Assembly (NCBI RefSeq): GCF_000718635.1
Contig: NZ_JOBF01000027.1
Location: 1 to 64,000 of the forward strand
Source of the DNA: Streptomyces varsoviensis
GTDB lineage: Bacteria; Actinomycetota; Actinomycetes; Streptomycetales; Streptomycetaceae
Reading direction: 5' to 3'
DNA length: 64,000 nt
Shown here: piece after piece, positions 7,581 to 15,644 of the stretch
How positions within the stretch are numbered: the stretch's first letter is position 1
Layout of the letters: each line of letters starts with the position of its first letter
Position numbers and translations under genes: made by a program
Notes under the pieces: model-generated
Databases searched by the model: none
Told to the model about the DNA's origin: nothing
What the model saw: only the letters and a program-made list of their open reading frames with translations

Positions 7581-8975
7581 TCACATGCTTTCTTGTGATG
7601 CCGCGACGGTGACGTCGCGGAAGATCTCCAGCAGTTCCGGCTCCGGCACGCCGAGCCCGGTCAGATGCGCGTAGTACGCCTCCCGGTACGCCCCGAAGTC
7701 GGCTTCCGCGGCGCGGCGTTCGCGCCGGGACTTCACCTCGTCGAGCACCGCGTCGGCCACCTTGTCGAGCACGTCGGCGGGCAGTTCCGCCGACAGCCCG
7801 TGCTCGGCGAGGGCGTGCAGGACGCCCGCCTTTCCGCTGTGCTTGCCGAGGACGAACCGGTGCTCGCCGCCGACCACGTCCTGGTCGATGGTCTGGTAGA
7901 TCGCCGGGTGAATGGCGATGCCCGCGGTGTGCATTCCCGATTCGTGCGCGAAGACGTTGTGGCCGATGATCGGCTCGTGCGGCTGGATGGGTATCCCGGA
8001 ATACGTCTCGACCGCGCGCCGCAGGTCCCACAGCCGGTCGTAGGCGAAATTCGGCAGTTCCACGCCGTACAGGTCCCGCAGCACCATCACCACCTGGTGG
8101 ATGGAGGTGTTGCCGGCCCGTTCGCCGATGCCGCAGGCGGAAATGGAGGCGTGGGTCGCGCCGTGGCCCAGCGCCCGTACGGTGTTGATCGCGCCCAGCC
8201 CGAAGTCGTTGTGGAAGTGCGCGGTGACGGGGAAGCCGGGCAGCGCCTGGACCAGCGGCGGGATATAGGCGTCCACGGCCTCGGGGGTGAAGACCCCGCA
8301 GGTGTCGGAGAAGCACAGCCGGGTGCCGCCCGCGGCGCGGCAGGCCCGCGCCCATTCGAGGAGGTAGTCCGTGCTGGCGCGACTGGCGTCCTCGCTGGCG
8401 AACTCGACGGTACCGAAGCCGAGTTGGGCGGCGTAGGCGAGGTGATCGGTGATCAGGTCGAGGTTCGCCCGCCGGTACCACTCGACGGGCCGGCTGAGCC
8501 AGTCGTCCTCGGGCGCGCCCTTGTACTTGAGCAGGGTGCGCCCCAGCTTGTACTTCAGGTGCAGGTCGGAGGCGGTGGACAGGACCAGCACGCCCACCGA
8601 GGACAGGTCCGCGCCCGCCTCGCGGGCCGTCTCCGCCGCGACGGAGATGTCGTGCCGGGTGGCCCGCGCGATCGTCATGATCTCCAGGTCGGCGCGGAGC
8701 CGCCCGCTGCGCCGCGCCGCGAGGATGCGGCGCAGCGCCTCGCGGTCGGACTCGCTCGACGCGGGGAAGGCCGCCATGAGGACGTCCACGCCCATGTCGC
8801 TGAGGAGCGCGGCCAGTTCGAGCTTCTGGTCGGGGCTGAACGCGACCCCCGGCATCTGCTCGCCGTCCCGGAGCGTCTCGTCGTAGATGTGGATGCGCCG
8901 CGGGAAGTTCTTGCCCTGGGTGAACTCGACGGGCTGCCGTACCAGGTGCTGAAGGGGCTCCCTCAACTCGATCAT
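7581..8975 (-). CDS. Homocitrate synthase / 2-isopropylmalate-synthase family acyltransferase
   Basis: 464 residues. The DRE-TIM family motifs are intact: DETLRDGEQMPG near residue 32, HFHNDFGLG (metal-binding histidines), GERAGNTS, and HESGMHTAGI. Enzymes of this family condense acetyl-CoA with a 2-oxo acid such as 2-oxoglutarate, pyruvate or oxaloacetate. There is no obvious C-terminal allosteric LeuA regulatory domain; the tail ends soon after the FVLGKHSGKAG helix region, more like NifV/FrbC-type synthases. A strong GGAGG precedes ATG 8973-8975. It should start the carbon-chain extension that the two LeuCD-type pairs continue. The actual 2-oxo acid acceptor cannot be told from sequence. 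Confidence 0.88.
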   Translation of the reverse strand: MIELREPLQHLVRQPVEFTQGKNFPRRIHIYDETLRDGEQMPGVAFSPDQKLELAALLSDMGVDVLMAAFPASSESDREALRRILAARRSGRLRADLEIMTIARATRHDISVAAETAREAGADLSSVGVLVLSTASDLHLKYKLGRTLLKYKGAPEDDWLSRPVEWYRRANLDLITDHLAYAAQLGFGTVEFASEDASRASTDYLLEWARACRAAGGTRLCFSDTCGVFTPEAVDAYIPPLVQALPGFPVTAHFHNDFGLGAINTVRALGHGATHASISACGIGERAGNTSIHQVVMVLRDLYGVELPNFAYDRLWDLRRAVETYSGIPIQPHEPIIGHNVFAHESGMHTAGIAIHPAIYQTIDQDVVGGEHRFVLGKHSGKAGVLHALAEHGLSAELPADVLDKVADAVLDEVKSRRERRAAEADFGAYREAYYAHLTGLGVPEPELLEIFRDVTVAASQESM

Positions 8976-9009
8976 GCTTGTGTCCTCCGCTCGTCGCTGT
9001 CGGGGCTTC

Positions 9010-10203
9010 TCACGCCATGCGGCCGGGTCCGCGGTCCTGGCCGAGCAGCCAGACCGTCCGCGGGAACGAGTCGTTGTTGTCGATGATCCCGGGCGGGTAG
9101 TCCAGCCTCTTGAGCACGGTCAGGCCCGCGTGGCCGTACCAGCGCTCCCACAGGGCGGCCGGGACGATGCTGTTCTTGTACGGGGTCGAGTCCAGCTCGC
9201 GCAGGGCGCCGAGCCCCGCCCGGTCCGCCGCCTCGACGGTGGGCTCCATGACGAGGGCGACGCCGCCCGGCCGCAGCGCGCGGACGGCCGACCACAGCAG
9301 CCACTGCGGCTGGCGCATGTGGTGCAGGGCGTCCTTGAGTATCAGCAGGTCGAGGTCGGCGCCGAGCGGCCGGTACGCCTCCAGCGGGGTGATGCGCCGC
9401 CGGCGCAGCCCCTGGGGGCGGCGGCTCGGCTCGGCGTCGGCGTCGTGCTGGATGTCGACGCACAGCGCCCGCGCGGCGGTCTCCCGCACCAGGGTGCCCT
9501 CGAACTCGCCGAGGCCCGCGCCGATGCTGACGACGTCGGGGCGCGTCGGCACCAGCGACCGCAGCAGCTCGCCGAAGCGTAACCAGCAGGCGAGCGCGGT
9601 CTGCCGGGCGCGCAACAGGGCCAGTTCCGCGAGGACGAGGCGCAGGGTGGCGGCGGGCGGCCCGACGAGGCGGGCCAGGGCGAGGAGCTCCTGGGTGAGG
9701 ACCTCCTCCTGGACGGTCCGGTATCCGGAGTCGACGGAACCATCCAAGTACGCGCCCACGCACGGCGATTGGTTGGCCGAGCGGAGCTCTTCCAGCAGGG
9801 GCCGCAGGCGTGTGGTCGACGAGGTGACGGCGGGTACGAGCGCGGTCAGCCGAGGGCTTCCGGTGTGCCGCACCACGTCCAGCAGCAGGGCCGACATCCG
9901 GCGGGCGACGGCGCTGCCGCCCCCCGTTCGGAGCCCGAACTCCCAAGGACGCACACCGTTGGCCCGCAAAGCCGAACGGATTTGCGCGATGTCGCACAAA
10001 AGTCGCCAACGAGCGGCAGAATCTTCCAACGTGGAGGCGAGTCGCGTCGTCAGAGTCGAGTACTGCTCCCGCAGCGCACCGACCGGGAGCGGCCGAGCGG
10101 TCCGTTCCCCCGGCGGGCGCGGTGCGAGCACCGGGCGCCAGCCGGAGCCGCGACAGTCGCCGACGTCCGCCTCCGCACCCGCCATCGTGGCACTGGCCGA
10201 CAA
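9010..10203 (-). CDS. Class I SAM-dependent methyltransferase with long N-terminal domain, first gene of operon A
   Basis: About 397 residues. The C-terminal half is a Rossmann methyltransferase: SIGAGLGEFEG is motif I, followed by DLLILKDALHHM and ALRPGGVALVMEP. The first 190 or so residues are helical and I do not recognise them; they may bind the substrate. The start is uncertain. TTG 10203 has GGGGAGG at good spacing, ATG 10185 has none nearby, and ATG 10242 is further upstream without a clear site. It is the most upstream gene of the operon that continues through the homocitrate-synthase-like gene to sufB, so its promoter should control the whole Fe-S and chain-extension block. Methyl acceptor unknown. 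Confidence 0.75.
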   Translation of the reverse strand: MSASATMAGAEADVGDCRGSGWRPVLAPRPPGERTARPLPVGALREQYSTLTTRLASTLEDSAARWRLLCDIAQIRSALRANGVRPWEFGLRTGGGSAVARRMSALLLDVVRHTGSPRLTALVPAVTSSTTRLRPLLEELRSANQSPCVGAYLDGSVDSGYRTVQEEVLTQELLALARLVGPPAATLRLVLAELALLRARQTALACWLRFGELLRSLVPTRPDVVSIGAGLGEFEGTLVRETAARALCVDIQHDADAEPSRRPQGLRRRRITPLEAYRPLGADLDLLILKDALHHMRQPQWLLWSAVRALRPGGVALVMEPTVEAADRAGLGALRELDSTPYKNSIVPAALWERWYGHAGLTVLKRLDYPPGIIDNNDSFPRTVWLLGQDRGPGRMA

Positions 10204-10405
10204 GATCCCTCCCCGTTCGGTCACTTGGCACTTGAAAGGCATTACTCGGCGGCCGGTGAAGCCTGCTCGTTCAGCCCGGGACATGCGCGCACCCGTCGTC
10301 GGAGCAGGCACGTGCGAAGGATGGCCTTCCCCCAAGCCGTTGGGGTCCGCCGGAACGAGAGGTTATGCCGACAGGTGTCCGTAGGTCTACATCGTGGACT
10401 AATAC

Positions 10406-10422
10406 ATCTCAACTATTGAGAT
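10406..10422. promoter_or_regulatory. Perfect 17-bp palindrome (candidate operator) in the divergent promoter region
   Basis: ATCTCAACTATTGAGAT is a perfect inverted repeat with 7-bp arms and a 3-bp centre. It is conspicuously A/T-rich in this GC-rich DNA. On the minus strand TTGAGA could act as a -35 box with TAGACC 17 bases downstream, placing the palindrome over the operon A promoter. The binding protein is unknown; the IclR gene two genes away is one candidate. Confidence 0.55.
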
Positions 10423-10503
10423 ACGTCAGAAGAGCCGCCCAGAATCTCGAAGGTCCATTCGGGGAACGTTCGCCTCCGCCGACGTTCCGATCACCGCACG
10501 GTG

Positions 10504-10620
10504 CGACCGCCCGGGCCCGGCGCGGAACCCGGCCACAACCGCCCCCGCGGCGCCGTGGAACCCCGCCGAAACCGCCCCCGCGGCGCCGTGGAATCCGGCC
10601 GAAACGGCCCTCACGGAACC
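10504..10620. repeat. 33-bp tandem repeat, two near-perfect and two diverged units
   Basis: The near-perfect units are 10537-10569 and 10570-10602. Diverged copies flank them on both sides. The unit is a multiple of three, so a minus-strand frame reads as an 11-residue Ala/Gly-rich repeat. I see no ribosome site or family match for it. Confidence 0.75.
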
Positions 10621-10736
10621 TTCGATCCCGGACGAAGCTGCCACGCGCCGCGGCCCGGTGAACTAAGATCGCGCCCTGCCCCAAGCCACGACGGTCCGCC
10701 TCGCCCTGACCCCCGACTCACGCGAGGCAGCCCTTC

Positions 10737-12224
10737 ATGCAGACTCCAGCAGCACCCCCGTCGGCCGAGCCGACCGGCCACCCACGCCGCGGACTCGTCC
10801 TCACCACCATGTGCGCCGCGGTGATCCTCGTGGTGGCGATGGTCTCGGCGGTCAACCTGGCCGTGCCCAAACTCGCCGACAGCGACCTGAACCCCTCGCC
10901 CACCCAACTCCTGTGGTTCGTCGACGCCTACGTCATCGTCTTCGCCTGCCTGCTCATCCCCGCAGGCGTCCTCGCCGACCGCTGGGGCCGCAAGCGCGCC
11001 CTGCTGTGCGGGCTCGGCGTCTTCGCCGCCGGCTGCCTGATCTGCGCCCTGGCCACCGGCATCCCGATGCTGCTCGCCGGCCGCATCGTCACCGGAGCCG
11101 GCGCCGCCCTCGTCATGCCGACGACGCTCTCGCTGGCCCTGATCGCCTTCCCGCCCGCCGAACGCCCCCAGGCCATCGCCACCTGGACCGGCGCCGCCGG
11201 CATCGGCGGCGTCGTCGGCTACCTCGTCGGCGGCGCACTGCTCCAGACCCTGCCCTGGCAGGGCCTGTTCGCCGCCATGGTGCCCGTCACCGCGATCGTC
11301 ATGTACGCCGTCCGGTACGCGCCGGCGGCGCCGCGCAACCCGGTCCCGCTGGACCCGGTCGGCACCGGCCTCCTGGTCCTCGGCTTCGTGGCGCTGCTCT
11401 ACGGCATCATCGAAGGACCGGCCGCCGGCTGGACCTCTGCCCCCATCGTGAGCGCCTTCATCCTGGGCCTGCTGGTCCTCGCCGCCTTCGCCCTCCAGCA
11501 GGCGCGCTCACGGCATCCCATGCTCGAACCCCAACTCTTCCGCACGCCGCGCCTGCGGGCCGGGGCGCTCGGGGTGACCACCGCGTTCTTCGCGATGTTC
11601 GCGCTCTTCTTCACCAACGCCCAGTACCTCCAGTACATCAAGGGCATGACCCCGCTGACCGCCGGCGTGGCCTTCCTGCCGCTGGCGGTCAGCATGATGC
11701 TGGTCTCCCGGCGCGCCTCACGGCTCACCGCCCGCTTCGGCGCCCGCCGGGTGATGGCCGTCGGCATCCTGCTCATCGCCGCGTCCTTGCTCTGCGTCTC
11801 CTGGTCCGACTCCCGCACCCCGTACGCGCTGTACGCCGTCTACCTGGTCGCCGCGGGCGGCGGCATGGGCCTCACGCTGCCGCCGCTCACCATGGGGATC
11901 ATGGGGTCCGTGCCGGCGCACCGCGCGGGGCTCGGCTCCGGCCTGAACAGCGCCGCGCGCGAGATCGGCAGCGCCCTGGGCGTGGCCGTCATCGGCACCG
12001 TCACCACCGCCCGGTTCGCCGCGGCGGACCCCGCGGCGGGCGCCGGACACCACTCGGCCGCCGACATCCTGGCCGCCGCCGCCCGGCTCGGCGCCGGGGA
12101 GCACGCGCGGGCCGTCACGGCCTTCACCGACGCGGCGGGCACCGGGTACCGGGTCGTCGCCGCGACGCTGGTGGTCGCGGCGGTCTTCGTGCTGCGCTGG
12201 CACCGCGCCCCGGAGCCGGGGTGA
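10737..12224 (+). CDS. MFS multidrug exporter, DHA2 (14-helix) family
   Basis: 495 residues with about 14 predicted membrane helices. The motif A sequence GVLADRWGRKRALL lies after helix 2, and TGAGAALVMPTTLSL resembles motif C. These are typical of DHA2 drug:proton antiporters such as those in streptomycete antibiotic clusters. The start ATG 10737 has GAGG 8 bases upstream. It is divergent from operon A and convergent with the IclR gene, leaving only 13 bases between the stops. Export of the cluster product, as self-protection, is the likeliest job but is inferred from position. The protein shows no truncation. Confidence 0.85.
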   Translation: MQTPAAPPSAEPTGHPRRGLVLTTMCAAVILVVAMVSAVNLAVPKLADSDLNPSPTQLLWFVDAYVIVFACLLIPAGVLADRWGRKRALLCGLGVFAAGCLICALATGIPMLLAGRIVTGAGAALVMPTTLSLALIAFPPAERPQAIATWTGAAGIGGVVGYLVGGALLQTLPWQGLFAAMVPVTAIVMYAVRYAPAAPRNPVPLDPVGTGLLVLGFVALLYGIIEGPAAGWTSAPIVSAFILGLLVLAAFALQQARSRHPMLEPQLFRTPRLRAGALGVTTAFFAMFALFFTNAQYLQYIKGMTPLTAGVAFLPLAVSMMLVSRRASRLTARFGARRVMAVGILLIAASLLCVSWSDSRTPYALYAVYLVAAGGGMGLTLPPLTMGIMGSVPAHRAGLGSGLNSAAREIGSALGVAVIGTVTTARFAAADPAAGAGHHSAADILAAAARLGAGEHARAVTAFTDAAGTGYRVVAATLVVAAVFVLRWHRAPEPG

Positions 12225-12237
12225 CGCGCCGGCCGGC

Positions 12238-12915
12238 TCACCCCGGCCAGGTGCCCCGCACCTCGTCCTCCAGCGCCTTGGCGGCCTTGCGCAGCTCCGT
12301 CCGCAGTCGGGCCGCGTCCTTGCGCAGCCTCGGCGGCCCGGACAGGCTCAGCGCGGCGACGACCCGGTGCGAGGTGCCGCGCACCGGGACCGACAGCACG
12401 GTGCGCGAGTCCGCCGCCTCGGTCAGCGCCCAGCCCCGGCTCCGTACCACCCGCAGCGTCTCGCCCGGCCCGCCGCCCGCCGTGTCCAGCCGCTCGTCCC
12501 ACGCCGTCAGGATCAGACTGGTCGCGTCCCCGCCGAGCGGCGCCACCGCCCCCGTCTCCACCACGTCCCGCAGCCCGTCCAGCGGGCTGGCCGCGGCCAG
12601 GCACTCGACGCTGTCGCCGCGGCGCTGATAGATCTGGACGCTCAACCTGGTGTTCTCGCAGAGCAGTTCGACGACCCCGGGCGCCACCCGCGCGAGCGCC
12701 CCGCCGTGCGCGATGGCCCCGAGCTGGTGCACCCGCGAGCCGACGACGAGCCCCAGCTCCTCCACCTCGTCGACGAGTCTGTGCGCTCTGAGCGAGCGCA
12801 GTAAGCGGTGCGCGGTCGACCGCGGCACCCCGGTGGCCGCGGCGACACCGGACGCATGGCGCTCCCCCTCGGCGACGGCCGTCAACACCGCGACGGCCCG
12901 GTCCAACGCCTTCAT
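12238..12915 (-). CDS. IclR-family transcriptional regulator
   Basis: 225 residues. An N-terminal winged helix-turn-helix (about residues 3-60, with GVAAATGVPRSTAHRLLRSL as the recognition region) is followed by an IclR-type effector-binding domain. IclR proteins are dimers that sense small carboxylates or aromatic acids and repress or activate adjacent genes. ATG 12913-12915 is preceded by GGAGGGG. The gene is divergent from the second MFS transporter, with a shared spacer of about 190 bases, the usual arrangement of an IclR protein with its target. The effector cannot be read from sequence. Confidence 0.88.
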   Translation of the reverse strand: MKALDRAVAVLTAVAEGERHASGVAAATGVPRSTAHRLLRSLRAHRLVDEVEELGLVVGSRVHQLGAIAHGGALARVAPGVVELLCENTRLSVQIYQRRGDSVECLAAASPLDGLRDVVETGAVAPLGGDATSLILTAWDERLDTAGGGPGETLRVVRSRGWALTEAADSRTVLSVPVRGTSHRVVAALSLSGPPRLRKDAARLRTELRKAAKALEDEVRGTWPG

Positions 12916-13104
12916 ATCCAACCCCTCCAACGCCTTTGTCCGATGAGGTGGCGAGGTACCGGCGCGACACGCGACCCGGCACGGCGCCGACGCACAGTAC
13001 ATACACCCAGTGACCAATCTGCAAGATGAAAAATCCCAGGATCTGGACACCCGGACGCGGGGGCCGCCCCTGAGCCCCTGCCGGCCACCGCGAAGGAGCG
13101 CCCC

Positions 13105-14613
13105 ATGGCACAGGAAACCGCCCCTCCGGAACTCTCCGCCGACGTGACGGCCCGACTGGACCGACTACCCGTCACCCGGCACCACCGCTCACTGGTGATC
13201 ACCATCGGCATGGGCCTCTTCTTCGACATGTACGAGATCTTCATGTCGGGCGTGCTCGGCCCCGTCCTGTCCGACCGGTTCGAACTGAGCGCCACCGCCA
13301 CCTCGGCGGTGCTCGCCTCCGCCTTCATCGGCATGTTCCTCGGCGTCGTGACCATGGGACGCCTCGCCGACCGCTACGGACGCAGACGGTTCCTCATCGC
13401 CTCGGTCGCCCTCTACACCGTCTTCTCCGCCGTCGGCGCGCTCAGCCTCAACGCCCCGATGCTCATCGCCGCGCGCTTCCTCGCCGGCCTCGGCATCGGG
13501 CCCCAACTACCGCTTGCCGACGCCTACTTGAGCGACCTGCTGCCGGCCCGCGCGCGGGGCCGCTACACCGCCCTGGCGTACACCATCGCGTTCTTCGGCG
13601 TCCCGACGGTCGGCCTGCTCGCCCACTGGCTCGTCCGCCTCAGCCCGCTCGGCATGGCCGGGTGGCGCTGGCTGTTCCTCATCGGCGCCCTCGGCGGCGT
13701 CGCCGCGCTGCTGCGCTACCGCCGCCTGGTGGAGTCGCCCCGCTGGCTCGCCTCGGTCGGCCGCACCGCCGAGGCCGAACGAATCGTGACCGACCTGGAG
13801 GCCGCCGCCCCGACCCGCGCGGCTCCTCCCGCCGCCACGGCCCGTACGGACGCTCCCGCCGCCATGGCCCGTACGGACGCGTCCGCTGCTGCTGCTCGTA
13901 CGGCCCCGCCTGCCGTCGCTGCTCGTACGGCCGCTTCCTCCGTAACCCCCGCTACCGCCGCCGCCCGGCGGATGCCGCGCGTCTACCGGCGCCGCGCGGC
14001 AATGATGGGCGTCTTCCACCTCTTGCAGAGCGTCGGCTTCTACGGGTTCGGCACCATGGCCCCGCTGGTCCTCGACGCCAAAGGGTTCTCCATCGTCCAC
14101 TCGCTGCTGTTCAGCGCGCTGACCTACTTCGGCTACCCGCTCGGCTCCCTGATCTCCCTGCCCATCATCGAGCGCTTCGAGCGGAAGCACCTGATCGTCG
14201 TCGCCGCGCTGGCCATGGCCGCGTTCGGCGTCGCCTTCGGGCAGGCCACCAACGAGATCGCCATCGTCGTCTCGGGCGTGGGCTATACGGCCGTCAGCAA
14301 CGTCTTCTCCAACGCCTACCACGTCTACCAGGCCGAGATCTTCCCCACCGAACTGCGCGCCACCGCGACGAGCTGGACGTACGCGATGTCGCGCGTCTCG
14401 ACCGCCGCCATGCCCTTCGCCCTGGTGCCGGTCCTCCACGCCTTCGGCGCGGCGAGACTCTTCGCCGCCGTGGCCGCCGTGATGACGGTCATCGCCCTGG
14501 AGATCGGCGTGCTGGGACCCACGGCGAACGGGCGCTCGGCGGAAGCGGAAGCGGAGGCAGAGGCGGGGGCGGGGACAGGGGCGGGGGCGAAGGGGGCGGC
14601 GGCCCACCCGTAG
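13105..14613 (+). CDS. MFS metabolite:proton symporter family transporter with repetitive central loop
   Basis: 502 residues and about 12 membrane helices, with GRLADRYGRRRFLIA (motif A) after helix 2 and YQAEIFPTELRAT near helix 11, both typical of the metabolite:H+ and sugar/aromatic-acid symporter branches. The central cytoplasmic loop, near residues 235-290, carries Ala-Arg-Thr repeats encoded by CCCGTACGG-like units. The tail is a short Ala/Glu/Gly-rich run. AAGGAG lies before ATG 13105. Divergence from the IclR gene suggests effector-controlled uptake of a carboxylic acid. Whether this pair belongs to the natural-product locus is open; it could be catabolic. Confidence 0.82.
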   Translation: MAQETAPPELSADVTARLDRLPVTRHHRSLVITIGMGLFFDMYEIFMSGVLGPVLSDRFELSATATSAVLASAFIGMFLGVVTMGRLADRYGRRRFLIASVALYTVFSAVGALSLNAPMLIAARFLAGLGIGPQLPLADAYLSDLLPARARGRYTALAYTIAFFGVPTVGLLAHWLVRLSPLGMAGWRWLFLIGALGGVAALLRYRRLVESPRWLASVGRTAEAERIVTDLEAAAPTRAAPPAATARTDAPAAMARTDASAAAARTAPPAVAARTAASSVTPATAAARRMPRVYRRRAAMMGVFHLLQSVGFYGFGTMAPLVLDAKGFSIVHSLLFSALTYFGYPLGSLISLPIIERFERKHLIVVAALAMAAFGVAFGQATNEIAIVVSGVGYTAVSNVFSNAYHVYQAEIFPTELRATATSWTYAMSRVSTAAMPFALVPVLHAFGAARLFAAVAAVMTVIALEIGVLGPTANGRSAEAEAEAEAGAGTGAGAKGAAAHP

Positions 14614-14624
14614 ACGAGCGGCGT

Positions 14625-14652
14625 GCGACCGAGCGGCCCCGGCCTCGGTCGC
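14625..14652. terminator. Hairpin between convergent MFS and TrmO-like genes
   Basis: GCGACCGAG at 14625-14633 pairs with CTCGGTCGC at 14644-14652 around a 10-base loop. It lies 11 bases past the MFS stop and before the convergent stop at 14687. It could terminate transcription from both sides, although there is no clear U-tract, which is common in Streptomyces. Confidence 0.55.
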
Positions 14653-14686
14653 CGCCGCCCGGTCGTCCCTCATAGCGGGGTACGGA

Positions 14687-15478
14687 TCAGTAGTAGTCCC
14701 GCATCAGCTCCGTCGCCCAGCGCGGCTGCTCGGTGGTGCCGCGCGGCCCGTACTCCGCCATGTACGGCTTGATGTCCAGCACGGGGGTGCCGTCCACGGC
14801 GTCGAGCCCTGCCACCCGCAGGTCGTACCCGGCCACCTCGACCAGCCGGCAGCGGGAGACGCCGATCCGGTTGGGGCGGTTCTTGCCGCGCTGCGCGAAG
14901 ATGCCGACCAGCGGCCAGTCCGTGTTCCCGCGCGGATGGCGGGCGGACCGCTCGATCTTCCCGACCGGCACCCGGTCGAAGTGGAAGACGACCTCCAGAT
15001 GGGAGAAGTCCGCGAGGCCGGCCAGCGCCTCGGCCGGGAACCGCGCGGCGTCCAGGCGGATCACCGAGGAGACCGCCGCCCAGTCGTCGTCGCGCACCTC
15101 CGACCGGCCCCCGACCACCGTGGCGACCGGGCGTGAGACGACGAGCGCCGGGTCGGACGCCCGCCGCTCCACGGCCAGTTGGACCTCCGTCGCCGCCACG
15201 CCGAGCGTCCGCCCTACCTCCTCGCCCAGCGACTTCCCCAGCAGCGCCTGCTTGCCCGCGTCGGGGAAGCCGTCGGCCTCGTCTCCGTCGGCCTCGTCGA
15301 CCGTCAGCAGGCAGGCGACGGGGGCGGGCCCGTCCTCGGCGCCCGTGAGCCACTGCCGCCACGTCACGCCGCAGCCGCCCTCGGGCAGCCCCAGCGTGCG
15401 CTCCACCACCGATCCGATACCGGCGAGGCGCTCCCTCCCGGGGTCCGCAGCCCTCGACAACAGCGTGAGCACCGCCAT
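14687..15478 (-). CDS. TsaA/TrmO-domain protein (tRNA t6A37 N6-methyltransferase-like)
   Basis: 263 residues. The C-terminal half has the TsaA/TrmO (UPF0066) pattern: HLEVVFHFDRV, ARHPRGNTDWPLVGIFAQR, KNRPNRIGVSRCRLVEV and LDAVDGTPVLDIKPYM. TrmO enzymes use SAM to methylate the t6A base at position 37 of ANN-decoding tRNAs, which include tRNA-Thr. The first 130 residues are an extension I do not recognise. It is convergent with the MFS gene and downstream of the SDR gene after a gap of about 165 bases, so it may or may not belong to that operon. The link with the ThrRS theme of the locus is speculative. Confidence 0.8.
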   Translation of the reverse strand: MAVLTLLSRAADPGRERLAGIGSVVERTLGLPEGGCGVTWRQWLTGAEDGPAPVACLLTVDEADGDEADGFPDAGKQALLGKSLGEEVGRTLGVAATEVQLAVERRASDPALVVSRPVATVVGGRSEVRDDDWAAVSSVIRLDAARFPAEALAGLADFSHLEVVFHFDRVPVGKIERSARHPRGNTDWPLVGIFAQRGKNRPNRIGVSRCRLVEVAGYDLRVAGLDAVDGTPVLDIKPYMAEYGPRGTTEQPRWATELMRDYY

Positions 15479-15644
15479 GTCCCGACTCCTTCTCTGTCCG
15501 CTCTTCGCGTTCTTCGCGCTCTGCGCGTCGCCGAACCCGACCTGCCTCCATCCGCTTGATCATTATCACGAACGCCAGTGCCCGGACCGCCGCTTCGGAT
15601 GATTCTCCCCGCGATCGGCCGGGCCCCGCGAGACGCGGCGCGCG

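Larger units (their letters stand above)
10204..10736. other. 533-bp divergent spacer between operon A and the DHA2-type exporter
   Basis: No convincing gene is seen. The left half carries the likely operon A promoter and a 17-bp palindrome. The right half carries 33-bp tandem repeats that can be read as a short repetitive peptide on the minus strand, which I treat as a repeat artefact. Confidence 0.6.

Noticed and set aside
1274..8975. FR-900098/phosphonate-type pathway (aconitase plus homocitrate-synthase-like enzymes)
   Set aside because: No PEP mutase or phosphonopyruvate-processing gene occurs in the window, and two LeuCD pairs with an aminotransferase do not match that pathway.
10426..10644. 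Short repetitive minus-strand peptide across the 33-bp repeats
   Set aside because: The repeat unit is a multiple of three, so all frames look repetitive; no ribosome site or family feature supports a gene.
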